Assembly (NCBI GenBank): GCA_964016985.1
Contig: OZ024827.1
Location: 113,385,953-113,449,952 of the forward strand
DNA: 64,000 bases
Direction of reading: 5' to 3'
Source of the DNA: Anodontia alba
Lineage: Eukaryota; Mollusca; Bivalvia; Lucinida; Lucinidae
Shown: piece by piece, positions 44,718 to 54,311 of the stretch
Numbering within the stretch: the first letter of the stretch is position 1
How the letters are laid out: each line of letters begins with the position of its first letter
Translations under genes and position numbers: made by a program
Notes under the pieces: model-generated
Told to the model about the DNA's origin: nothing
Seen by the model: the letters and a program-made list of their open reading frames with translations, nothing else
Databases searched by the model: none

Positions 44718-45673
44718 ATGAGTATCACTAACAGATTAAAAATTACTATTTCTCCTATTAGGCTACATTCTACTTCTTCTTTACAGATTCCCCGTTCTAC
44801 TGCTAGATTTAACTCTCTGTTACCTACTGTTAACGTTTCACCTTTGAAACTTCACTCTGTATCATCTATAAATTTATATGGCGCTTCCAATTATAATATT
44901 TTCAGTAATCACCTTAGAATTAGACTTTCTCCAATTAAATCTCCTATACTTCTAAAATATAAGAATCCGTATAAAAGGAACAGTATGTACCCTAATATTT
45001 CTAAGTGCAATGCCAAGAGTTGCACCTGCTGCAATCATTTAATTTGTCGGTCAACTATAATTTCCTCAGTTAATCATAGACAATTTTCAGTTGTAAACAA
45101 CTCTAATTTAGACTGAAAATCAGATGATGTTATATATGTTCTCACTTGCAGCTAAGGGGGCTGAGGAATGCAGTATGTTTGACAGACCAAACGGGCCCTT
45201 AAAATAAGGTTTTAGGAACATTTGCTTAAAACCAAAAAAGCAAAGAAAATTGATACGTTTCTTTATCAACATTTCCGGAGTATTGGTCATTCATGATCAT
45301 CTAGTAAAGTGTTGGTTCAACCTGTTGAAAAAATTATACACAAGTCCAATTCTACCGAAAGATTCAAAAATATTTTTAGACATGAACTTGAATTTAAATG
45401 GATTAAACGTTTACAAACCCCTTTTCCACTTGGATTTAATGATAATATTTACCATGAAGGAAATATTTCTAAAATGCCGGATTTCGACGCTTTTTCCCTT
45501 TTAGATATTAAAAAACGTAATAAACGATCCCATGGGAAGCGCAAAAATGGCAATTTTAAACGAAAACATAAAACTGTTTTATCTCTTTTTGATTTAAATA
45601 TTCTCTTAAATTCTGGACGTCATCAAATGCTTTCTAAACTAGCTTCACTGTCTGTGTCTTCATTACGTAAAAG
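44718..45673 (+). pseudogene. Naiad copy 4, N-terminal half with GIY-YIG endonuclease, several in-frame stops
   Basis: The first ATG that opens the frame is at 44718. A basic leader is followed by a Cys cluster (CNAKSCTCCNHLICRSTI). Then comes the GIY-YIG core (DDVIYVLTCS ... MQYV-QTKRALKIRF-EH), with a His further on (LYQHFRSIGHS). It ends with KIIHKSNSTERF and LDIKKRNKRSHGKRKNGNFK. The endonuclease would nick the target for priming. An N-terminal GIY-YIG is the mark of the Naiad/Chlamys group; canonical PLEs have it C-terminal. In-frame stops: UGA at 45114, 45162, 45180 and 45294; UAA at 45153; UAG at 45213. The UGA at 45114 falls where a Cys normally precedes VIYxLxC, so selenocysteine is plausible. 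The UAA/UAG show decay. Confidence 0.8.
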
Positions 45674-46200
45674 GTAAGAGAAAAGTCCAGGGAGTGCCAT
45701 AATTACAAACCGCAGCCCTTCTCAGACCCCAAGAAGAAGAGGAAACCGACAAATCTAAACAAGCACAAACCAAACAAACGTACGAAAAGCACTAAGATTA
45801 GCTCTCTCTTCCCCAAGCGAGGTAATCGCAATACTAAAATGACTGAAAAACACAAGAACAACATGACACACGGAAAGACATACAACAAATCGCCTCGCAG
45901 AACAAACTACAAAGCAACAAAGAGTAAGACTAACACCGGTACCACCGCCTTAGAACGGTCGGTAGAGCAAACCACCGGGGGATTTAAAGCACTTTTACAG
46001 CTAGCCAACTTCACCCTGGGTCCCGATGCTACTCTTAATACAGAAATACATAAAAATTCAGTTCGCATAAAGGCTCACAACTCAGTCAATGCATCAAAGC
46101 GAAAACATAAAAATCAAATTAATCACTATAATAAACAAAGACGAGTACTCATGGCTAATTCTACTGTATGCCAGAGTAAATGAAAACCAATAGTTGAACC

Positions 46201-46295
46201 ACGGCGGGCCAAGCCAAAGACATATCGTCAAGCCCCAACCCACTGGTTAAAGTTTACGAAGAGGCCGTCATTGAGTCTGAGGCCCGAACCGCCGT
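46201..46295 (-). promoter_or_regulatory. SECIS-like hairpin, Naiad copy 3
   Basis: Inverted copy of the structure at 49737-49831: outer stem 46295-46289 with 46207-46201, and the same quartet and inner helix. Confidence 0.6.
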
Positions 46296-47510
46296 CGTGC
46301 AATTAAAGAGTGAAGCATAGCCATCAACAATGATTGGGTTGACAACTAGACATGCAGTCTGCCGCATAATATCCAGGCTATAGCCAATTCTTTTATAACG
46401 GTTAATACGTTTTCTGAATTGCTCCGAAAAGTTAGATTTACCTACAATTTTTCTAAATCTGTACACTAAGTCACCGTAAAATTCGAGTTCCGATATACCT
46501 TGTTGCAGAAGTGTTTTCAGACTGACGCTATATTTTTGTAACAAGGCACTATGTCTGAGATAAAATTTCGAAAACGCCTTACGAAGTTTAAAATAACGAT
46601 AGCACTGCCTAAGAAGTTTGGCAGTAACGGCGTTATTACGGTAGTTAAAGTCATTAAGATTTGAAGAAGCTCTGGCGAATCTTATAAGTTGAGATATGTA
46701 TACCCCATATGAGGTACGCCGAGGGACATCGCCATCCAGAAAAAGGAAATTGACTAAATCAAAATCAAAATCGTCCCGTTTATCATAAATTTTGGTGGAA
46801 ACTGTACCATTAGATATACATAGATTCAAATCCAAAAAAGGTGCCTCGGTATCGGAAGAATTTGCTCTATTTAATTGGAGTTCTGTAGGGTATATCCGGT
46901 CCACCATTTGGTCAAAGTAAATATTGTCAATATTTAATAAATCGTCAAGGTATCTTGAAGTTGAATTGAAAGCCTCAATAATGTCAGCCTGATTTTCACG
47001 CGAGAGAGACTTCATGAAATCTCTCTCATAACAAAAAAGAAACAAATCTGCAACAAGAGTAGCACAATTAGTTCCCATCGGAATACCAATAGTTTGTCTA
47101 TAATGTTTAGTTCCAAATCTAATAAAAATATTATCCAAAAGATAAACAAGGACATCACAGACTTTTTGACACGACCATAAATTGTGATTATCATATACAT
47201 CAGAAGTGAAAAAAGCACATTCTTCGTTGCAATCCAAATATTGGGTATTCTCCCGAATAAACGTTCGGTTAATTAAATCCATAAGTTTATCTTTTATAAG
47301 TTGATGAGGTAACGTAGTATACAGTGTAGAAAAATCATATGTAGACAATTTAGAAGCCTGAAAGTTTTTAGATTTAAATTTATTGAGAACATCATTAGAA
47401 TTTTTTATTGACCAAAAATAATTAATTCCGTCCCTTTCGTAAACAGTATCATAGTATCTAATCCAATGTTTTTTAACAGCAGTAAGGCATAAAGTTACCA
47501 GTTTGGACAA
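46254..47510 (-). CDS. Naiad RT (copy 3), 418-codon open frame, 5'-truncated
   Basis: Reverse transcriptase of the PLE/telomerase-related lineage. Motif A STYDFSTLYTTLP, motif B GIPMGTNCATLV, motif C SRYLDDLLNID with both Asp kept, then LDLNLCISNGTV, the KRDDFDFDLVNF block and the C-terminal KLRKAFSKFY. No stop in 418 codons, which suggests recent activity of the family. The endonuclease, the CxC motif and the region with the UGA are missing, so it is not a complete protein. Confidence 0.88.
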   Translation of the reverse strand: MSKLVTLCLTAVKKHWIRYYDTVYERDGINYFWSIKNSNDVLNKFKSKNFQASKLSTYDFSTLYTTLPHQLIKDKLMDLINRTFIRENTQYLDCNEECAFFTSDVYDNHNLWSCQKVCDVLVYLLDNIFIRFGTKHYRQTIGIPMGTNCATLVADLFLFCYERDFMKSLSRENQADIIEAFNSTSRYLDDLLNIDNIYFDQMVDRIYPTELQLNRANSSDTEAPFLDLNLCISNGTVSTKIYDKRDDFDFDLVNFLFLDGDVPRRTSYGVYISQLIRFARASSNLNDFNYRNNAVTAKLLRQCYRYFKLRKAFSKFYLRHSALLQKYSVSLKTLLQQGISELEFYGDLVYRFRKIVGKSNFSEQFRKRINRYKRIGYSLDIMRQTACLVVNPIIVDGYASLFNCTTAVRASDSMTASS

Positions 47511-47515
47511 AACAG

Positions 47516-49778
47516 TAAGTTAGATGATGAGTCGAATAAATTTTATGATAGAAAACATGATTTGTATGAAGCAGCTCTCCTTACTAGATTTTATATTCAA
47601 CATGCTCTTCGTCCTTACATTGATTCTGAAATTAACCATATTAGACACTTCATCAAAATTCCATTCATTAATAAAGGTATTGAATTCATAGATTTACCTA
47701 GCATATTTCGAGATAATAATGTTATATCAGCTATACCTTCATATTTCGAAAACACGGAATCTCCTATTATTTGTTATAAATATAACAAACCTATCCGTAA
47801 TACTATACTTAATTTCAATAAATTAGTTTCTGATCTTGATATTGAAACTAGTTCCCCTGATTCTTGAGATTGTTAAGATTCTAAATTTTGTTATCAACCA
47901 GCGGGTCATATTGTCACTGGTAACTTGAAGATTATAACTGATTCACGAATCCGTTCAGTTATTTCAAAAGGACCTAAATATAGATTCCCAGCCCACATTG
48001 ATTTCAATAAATGTCGGGAAACAATTGCCAGTGCTTTAAATGATTATTGTACGCGTTGGTGTAAACGAGAGCATGTTGAGTCTAATACTTTAAATAATTG
48101 GAAATTAAAGATTTTTAAGATCATTGATGAACGTGTGTTATTTTACTCTAATAACCTTGATCTTCTCCCTCCTAAGCCTAAATTATCTTTTCGATATTTG
48201 AAACAAGGTATCCAAGAATTTCATAGGAAGTATGTTTTGGCTCCAGCTGATAAAGCTGCTAATAATGTTGTTGTTGTGTGACGACTTTATTATATCAATA
48301 CTCTAAAACAAGAACTTGGTAGTACCAAAACATATGAACGGATTTCTACTAACGAGAGATCTATTGTCAATACACATTCTATCGATATTACTGCTAAGTT
48401 TGTAGTGAGTATTAAAGAAAAGCAAGACAGACTTCCTACGTTATATTGGTTACCGAAACTTCATAAACGACCTTATAAAGCACGTTTCATTGCTAATTCT
48501 AGTTCTTGTACGACTACTGTTTTGTCCAAACTGCTAACTTTATGCCTTACTGCAGTTAAAAAACATTGGATTAGATACTATGATACTGTTTACGAAAGGG
48601 ACGGAATTAACTATTTTTGGTCAATAAAAAATTCTAATGATGTTCTCAATAAATTTAAATCTAAAAACTTTCAGGCTTCTAAATTGTCTACATATGATTT
48701 TTCTACACTGTATACTATGTTACCTCATCAACTTATAAAAGATAAACTTATGGATTTAATTAACCGAACGTTTATTCGGGAGAATACCCAATATTTGGCT
48801 TGCAACGAAGAATGTGCTTTTTTCACTTCTGATGTATATGATAATCACAATTTATTGTCGTGTCAAAAAGTCTGTGATGCCCTTGTTTATCTTTTGGATA
48901 ATATTTTTATTAGATTTGGAACTAAACTTTATAGACAAACTATTGGTATTCCGATGGGAACTAATTGTGCTACTCTTGTTGCAGATTTGTTTCTTTTTTG
49001 TTATGAGAGAGATTTCATGAAGTCTCTCTCGCGTGAAAATCAGGCTGACATTATTGAGGCTTTCAATTCAACTTCAAGATACCTTGACGATTTATTAAAT
49101 ATTGACAATATTTACTTTGACCAAATGGTGGACCGGATATACCCTACAGAACTCCAATTAAATAGAGCAAATTCTTCCGATACCGAGGCACCTTTTTTGT
49201 ATTTGAATCTATGTATATCTAATGGTACAGTTTCCACCAAAATTTATGATAAACGGGACGATTTTGATTTTGATGTAGTCAATTTCCTTTTTCTGGATGG
49301 CGATGTCCCTCGGCGTACCTCATATGGGGTATACATATCTCAACTTATAAGATTCGCCAGAGCTTCTTCAAATCTTAATGACTTTAACTACCGTAATAAC
49401 GCCCTTACTGCCAAACTTCTTAGGCAGTGCTATCGTTATTTTAAACTTCGTAAGGCGTTTTCGAAATTTTATCTCAGACATAGTGCCTTGTTACAAAAAT
49501 ATAGCGTCAGTCTGAAAACACTTCTGCAACAAGGTATATCGGAACTCGAATTTTACGGTGACTTAGTGTACAGATTTAGAAAAATTGTAGGTAAATCTAA
49601 CTTTTCGGAGCAATTCAGAAAACGTATTAACCGTTATAAAAGAATTGGCTATAGCCTGGATATTATGCGGCAGACTGCATGCCTAGTTGTCAACCCAATC
49701 ATTGTTGATGGCTATGCTTCACTCTTTAATTGCACGACGGCGGTTCGGGCCTCAGACTCAATGACGGCCTCTTCGTAA
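47516..49778 (+). CDS. Naiad copy 4, CxC linker and reverse transcriptase, with in-frame UGA codons
   Basis: Continuous in one frame from 47520 to the UAA at 49776-49778, apart from UGA 47865, UAA 47874 and UGA 48279. Order: YIDSEINHIRHFIKIPFINK and IICYKYNKPI; the linker DS-U-DC, where the first Cys of the CxC motif is UGA; CYQPAGHIVTG; YVLAPADKAANN plus VVVV, UGA, RLYYINTLKQEL; then the RT with TYDFSTLYTMLP, GIPMGTNCATLVADLFLFCY, SRYLDDLLNID and KRDDFDFDVVNF. From 48405 the frame is open for 457 codons. In related proteins the two UGA sites are normally Cys, as I recall them. The UAA at 47874 is a real break, so this copy is probably dead but young. With the endonuclease half at 44718 it would make about 1,070 residues, normal for the family. 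Confidence 0.88.
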
Positions 49779-49831
49779 ACTTTAACCAGTGGGTTGGGGC
49801 TTGACGATACGTCTTTGGCTTGGCCCGCCGT
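49737..49831 (+). promoter_or_regulatory. SECIS-like hairpin overlapping the Naiad stop codon
   Basis: Outer stem ACGGCGG (49737-49743) with CCGCCGT (49825-49831). Quartet ATGA (49761-49764) against TGA (49802-49804). Next to the quartet, helix GGCCTC (49766-49771) pairs with GGGGCT (49796-49801) with two G-U pairs. Apical loop with AA at 49777-49778, 12 nt after the ATGA. Spacing fits eukaryotic SECIS elements, which recruit the selenocysteine machinery to UGA. The UAA stop (49776-49778) lies in the structure. Five other Naiad copies keep this region. Confidence 0.65.
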
Positions 49832-50356
49832 TGTTCAACTATTGGTTTTCATTTACTCTGGCATACAGTAGAATTAGCCATGAGTACTCGTCTTTGTTTA
49901 TTATAGTGATTAATTTGATTTTTATGTTTTCGCTTTGATGCATTGACTGAGTTGGGAGCCTTTATGCGAACTGAATTTTTATGTATTTCTGTATTAAGAG
50001 TAGCATCGGGACCCAGGGTGAAGTTAGCTAGCTGTAAAAGTGCTTTAAACCCCCCGGTGGTTTGCTCTACCGACCGTTCTAAGGCGGTGGTCCCGGTGTT
50101 AGTCTTACTCTTTGTTGCTTTGTGGTTTATTCTACGAGGCGATTTGTTGTATGTCTTTCCGTGTGTCGTTTTGTTCTTGTGTTTTTCAGTCATTTTAGTA
50201 TTGCGATTACCTCGCTTGGGGAATAGTGAGCTAATCTTAGTGCTTTTCGTACGTTTGCTCGGTTTGTGCTTGTTTAGATTTGTCTGTTTCCTCTTGGGGT
50301 CTGGGAAGGGCTGCGGTTTGTGATTGTGGCACTCCCTGGACTTTTCTCTTACCTTT
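49779..50356 (+). mobile_element. Naiad 3' tail (T14) of copy 4
   Basis: Reference tail for the window: CTGGCATACAGTAGAATTAG, GTAGCATCGGGACCCAGGG, AGCTAGCTGTAAAAGTGC, GGCGGTGGTCCCGGTGTTAG, CCTCGCTTGGGGAATAG, CACTCCCTGGACTTTTCTC and a terminal TTACC plus T run. Confidence 0.92.
49943..50323 (+). CDS. Putative small hydrophobic ORF in the Naiad tail (126 codons)
   Basis: Starts MTELGAFMRTEF and becomes strongly hydrophobic (VVPVLVLLFVALWFILRG, LILVLFVRLLGLCLFRFV), with two or three potential membrane segments. The same start and frame are open in T5 (13495-13881, 128 codons) and T9 (39155-39541, 128 codons). The codon complement of the antisense Lys/Asn/Thr-rich frame (50415-49849, 188 codons) explains part of the composition. 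Could be a real accessory protein or a chance frame in a young repeat. No family known to me. Confidence 0.3.
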   Translation: MTELGAFMRTEFLCISVLRVASGPRVKLASCKSALNPPVVCSTDRSKAVVPVLVLLFVALWFILRGDLLYVFPCVVLFLCFSVILVLRLPRLGNSELILVLFVRLLGLCLFRFVCFLLGSGKGCGL

Positions 50357-50364
50357 TTTACTGC

Positions 50365-50830
50365 GTTTCCAACACCTTTTTCTTGTTGGTTTCCGAAGTT
50401 TATTTTTTTTTTCATGCATATCGATCGTTAGAATATCTGATCTTTCATCTTGACAAGATTGAAGATATTCATTGGCTGCTTCGTATGCTGGACGGTATTC
50501 GTCGCCTAGCTTTTCCATTTCGTTTGACACCCGCATGCTTTTCTGCATCTCGTCAATTTTGTTGTAAAATTCAGAAACTTCGTTAGAACGTCCATGACCA
50601 ATTCCGAGCACGAGTCCATTTTCCGACAGGCATTCTTAACCTCCCTGCGGCTGGGAAGCTCATGTTGCTCAAGTAACGAGAGCAGTTGATTCCTTAAACG
50701 ACTTAGCCTTATTTAGCTCGAGCTTTGTCCTTCTTACATTCCGCTTCCAATCTTGTAACAGCGACTGCTGCACTCCGACTGTCCTTATTTTCCAATGACG
50801 CCATTCTGAATTTTATCCGATTTTCTGTTG
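50365..50830 (-). pseudogene. Probable BEL/Pao gag N-terminus, decayed
   Basis: The minus strand opens with MASLENKDSRSAA near 50805, then in shifted frames LEQHELPSRREVKNACRKMD and EFYNKIDEMQKSMRVSNEME, LGDEYRPAYEAANEYLQS: charged, helical, coiled-coil-like, as at the start of BEL gag proteins. It lies just outside the Naiad tail and on the same strand as the BEL gag remainder at 44.3-42.6 kb. A host gene exon is the alternative. Confidence 0.45.
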
Positions 50831-51144
50831 TTTCTCTATGTTAACCTTACTCTGCTACCAGAATTGGTTTCAACGACTACCCGATAACACAAGGAATTAA
50901 ATAGTCAATACCGCCTCTGAGTTTTGATAACCTAATTTATCAAAATTCCCTAAACTTTATTGAGCGCTTCTTGCGATGTTTCACTCAGCATATCCCTCTA
51001 ACAACTCACGTTTCGCGCGGTTAAAATAACGTTACGTCATAATGACGTTACGTATGTTACGTAACATCCCACTTTTACTATACAAAGTATACCTCCTGTC
51101 CACTGATAGATTGACCTCAGCTTGCTAACCAAATGATTTATCTT
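50831..51144. other. No gene recognised
   Basis: Contains GTTACGTCATAATGACGTTACG, a palindromic CRE-like repeat at about 51029-51052. No coding signal. Confidence 0.4.
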
Positions 51145-51300
51145 TAACCATTGTCCTGCTGAACCCGGATATACCCTGCCTTCTGAAGAAGCCAACTGAT
51201 TTGAATCTGCACTGTTTGCCATTAAGTATGTGAATTTATATCAGCCATCGGGATCAAGTAATCTGATTGGCTGAAAACTGGAAGTGGGCGTGGTATGCCA
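51145..51300. mobile_element. MITE family M1 copy
   Basis: TTTAACCATTGTCCTGCTGA, then AACCCGGATATACCCTGCC, GTTTGCCATTAAGTATGTG and CTGATTGGCTGAAAACTGG, as in 31632-31823. The right end is lost near 51300. Confidence 0.75.
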
Positions 51301-52531
51301 CTGGGCACTTTGTCTAGTTTTTGTTATAGTTCGTCTTTGAATGTGTGTGTGTCGCTTACTTTTTGTTTTGGATAGCCATTTGGCCACTTTGTGGGAAAGT
51401 AACTGTCCGTTTGGCTTTCTGCTAGTGATGTTTCCATTAGTGTCGTTATTTCTTGTTTGTGTTTCTTTCCCTTTGATGTCTCTGATGGGAGGTGTGGGAT
51501 AATTGTATCGATTCCTGATCATTACCTTCCTTTCTATTTTGCTTTCTGGTGTTTTTCTTTTTGCAACAGCGTATGTTTGAGAGATGTTCGATTAAGTTTG
51601 GATGATAGAGAAGCCACCTTTCTGGGAAAAAGTTGCCAGCTCTACTTGCCGTCTGTGCATTATGTGGCTGCTTCATTGTGTTTGCCTGCCTTTCCCTTTG
51701 GTGTTAATGGTTCTATGTGAATCTTATTCTGTCTGTTCCTGAGTTCACTTATTTACTTTATCTAGTTGACACCACTACCCAGCAAGCCATATTTAACCCA
51801 TGTATGCATTGTGTCCCATAATCTGTACATTGTCAGTGTAGACCCAGATCAGATGCTGCAGGAATGGGACAAGAATTGCTATGAAGCATTTTAACAATAA
51901 AAACTAACCAGACATGGCAAACGAACCGATCCATACAGTTAATGTAGAGGAGTTCACCTAGCATAATTATTGCGTCAAGTTTTACAATATTTGTAATATC
52001 GATTGAAAGCGCAATTAACAGAAACAAACACTATAATTACAATTACTGCTGAATCTTTCCGAGCCGTCGAAACTGTGATCTATACATGTAGTAGTGTTGG
52101 TGAAATGAACTGACATCAACATCCGCAAAATGATACACATATAATACATGCCAACCGTCTTTTGGCAATCAACGAATCGTTCATTAAGCGAAATGTTCAC
52201 TTGTTCGAAAACTATAGCAAACTTTCCATTCAGCTGACAGTTTTCGGCGGACGGTAGCGAATACCGCAAACTATTCTCAAGCTGACTTTTAGCACAACCA
52301 AAATGGCGGCATTCGCGAATATTTTTTTTGTTTGTTCGTCACAAAAAAATATATGGGATGTCTACTGGGTTGACATTATACATTTAGTACTACTCGCATA
52401 TAAAATTAATAATCGGTGATATAATTTATTAGATCTAACATCAGGTCTCGTCAAAGGGAATACTGTCTGCTGTCTAATTTGAGTTCGATTTATTTGTAGC
52501 CCGTGATAATTCAGGGATAAGTTAGAAAAAA
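51301..52531. other. No gene recognised
   Basis: 51830-51990 carries a fragment of the TAGACCCAGATCAGA palindromic repeat. An AAAATGGCGGCATTCGCG at 52300 resembles a translation start but opens only 38 codons. 51340-51720 resembles 53030-53230 (for example CAGCTCTACTTGC / CAGCTCTGCTTGC with GTCTGTTCAT-like context), probably a shared diverged repeat. Confidence 0.4.
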
Positions 52532-52890
52532 AGGTAAGAGAAAAAGTCCAGGGAGTGTCATAATCACAAACCGCAGCCCTTCGCAAACATCAAGAGGAAG
52601 AGGAAACCGACAAATCCAAACAGGCACAAATCGATCAAACGTACGAAAAGCACTAAGATTAGCTCTCTCTTCCCCAAGCGAGGTAATCGCAATGCTAAAA
52701 GGACTGAAAAACACAAGAACAAAATGACACAAGGTAAGACATACAACAAATCGCCTCGCAGAATAAACCACAAAGCACCAAAGAGTAAGACTAACACCGG
52801 GACCACCGCCTTAGAACGGTCAGCAGAGTAAACCACCGGGGGATTTAAAGCACTTTTACAGCTAGCCAACTTCTCCCTAGGTCCCGGTAA
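52532..52890 (-). mobile_element. Solo Naiad 3' tail (T15)
   Basis: AAAAAAGGTAAGAGAAAAAG at the left, tail to CCAACTTCTCCCTAGGTCCC at the right. No RT. Confidence 0.92.
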
Positions 52891-53221
52891 GACCTCCACA
52901 CGGACCGAACAAATATGTTTTTACCATTTGGAAGCTGAGGGTAAGGGTTGAGATTTCACAAGCTAGCTTAAACACCCCCAGCTAGTAATTCATTACAGAC
53001 CGTATCAAGACGGTACTATCGCTGTGGTACTTTTTGTTACTTGTTATGTTGTGTTACACTGTCTAAAGTTTAAGATATATTTTGTTAAGTTTGGACACCA
53101 GAGTTGCAATTTTTTGTGGGGAAAGAGTTATCAGCTCTGCTTGCGATCTGTTCATTTTGTGTCTGCTGTATTGTATTTGTCTGTCCTTGCCTTTGGTGTT
53201 GGGAGCTTGATGTGGACCTCA

Positions 53222-53448
53222 TCACGAAAACACGCCCATATAATTACATAGTAAAACTGGGGTTTACAGGTGTACACATTTGTTTTATTTTGTAAAAAAA
53301 ATAGATTATGGTATTCGCCTCGTCGAGGTGGTTTTAATGAGTATCCACAATCTATGTTTTGAGGAAAAACATGAAACATCTGTTGTTGTTTTTTTTTTCT
53401 TGTTTTTTTTTCTATATATAGTTGAACAGGCGTGTTTTCGTAATGTGA
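53222..53448. mobile_element. MITE family M2 with foldback core
   Basis: Ends TCACGAAAACACGCC (53222) and GGCGTGTTTTCGTAATGTGA (53448) are inverted. Inside is a second palindrome (about 53306-53376: ATAGATTATGG...CGCCTCGTCGAGG...CCACAATCTAT). Same design as 54312-54586. Confidence 0.82.
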
Positions 53449-53775
53449 TTGTATATCAATTCCCGATTTCACTTATTTACTTTACAATAAACGTTCTGAA
53501 GATACAAAGTAGTGATTGGGTTCACTGAACGCAGCCCTGGAAAATTCTTCCAAACGTTCGTGATATGTAAGTAAAAAAGACGTTTTTTGACCTACGCCAT
53601 TATCTCTAAAGTAAATTAAATTATCTTAAAAGTGTCGTAAGTGTTCCTCGCTTTACGCTTTCTTCGACTATTGAACCAGTAATTGAATGCACGCGCCACT
53701 ATTGACAACATAATTATTAATAATTGCATAATAAGCATTCTCAGTATGAGTCGCAACGTCAGAAAACATACCTTC

Positions 53776-53951
53776 AGACATGTGCGCCCAGCGAAGATTC
53801 CGATCAGCCTGCGCATTCACACAATCTAATCGGAATCTTTACTGGGCACAATTTTGATAGCCAAGAACGCAAAATGTCTTAATGAAGACAGCAAATAATC
53901 TGTTTATATTGCGCTGATGCAGGCTGATTTGAGTCTTCGTTGAGCGCACGT
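53776..53951. mobile_element. MITE family M3 (GATCAGCCTGC type)
   Basis: Left ATGTGCGCCCAGCGAAGATT, then CCGATCAGCCTGCGCATTC; the right end is inverted (GATGCAGGCTGATTTGAGTC, TTCGTTGAGCGCACGT). Related pieces at 26850, 60280 and 62010. Confidence 0.7.
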
Positions 53952-53989
53952 CTTTTTTTTTCCTGCTGCTCATATAATTTAATGGTTCA

Positions 53990-54198
53990 TTAATATTCAC
54001 AAGATGCCACGCCCACTTCTAATTTTAAGCCAATCAGATTACTTCATTCGGATTGTTGCTGTAGATTTACATATCTAATGACAAACAAAAAAGATCTAGA
54101 TCAGTTGGCTTCTTCAGAAGTCAACTGATCTCGATCTACACTGTTTGCAAAGGAAGGGTTTATCCGGGTTTAGCAGGGCCAGGGTTAATATTCACAAG
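53990..54198. mobile_element. MITE family M1 copy flanked by a 14-bp direct repeat
   Basis: TTAATATTCACAAG flanks it exactly (53990-54003 and 54185-54198). The body (ATGCCACGCCCACTTCTAAT to TTAGCAGGGCCAGGG) is the inverted M1 type. The left terminal ~15 bp of M1 are missing. Confidence 0.8.
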
Positions 54199-54311
54199 TG
54201 GTACTACTAAAAGTAGACTAACAGACCTAAAAGGTTGTTTTTAGAAAAAAAAATAAACTCACAAAAGTACGGAAGTCGGAAACTCGGTTTTATAAGGTCT
54301 CTTCATATACG

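Larger units (their letters stand above)
45674..47515 (-). mobile_element. Naiad copy 3, inverted, inserted within copy 4
   Basis: Minus-strand copy: the RT from about 47515 (LSKLVTLCLTAVKKHW) to 46254, SECIS-like hairpin at 46201-46295, tail down to GGTAAGAGAAAAGTCCAGGG at 45674. The 418-codon RT frame (47510-46254) is open and keeps GIPMGTNCATLVADLFLFCY and RYLDDLL, but lacks the N-terminal third. It splits the endonuclease half of copy 4 from its RT half. Tandem/inverted insertion of this kind is characteristic of PLEs. Confidence 0.9.

Noticed and set aside
47874..47876. UAA in the Naiad linker as a recoded codon
   Set aside because: No known UAA recoding here and no support from another copy; treated as a nonsense mutation.
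49897..49928. Alternative SECIS at the ATGA near 49878 and TGAT near 49907
   Set aside because: The spacing is too short for a SECIS helix and no stem forms; the structure at 49737-49831 fits far better.
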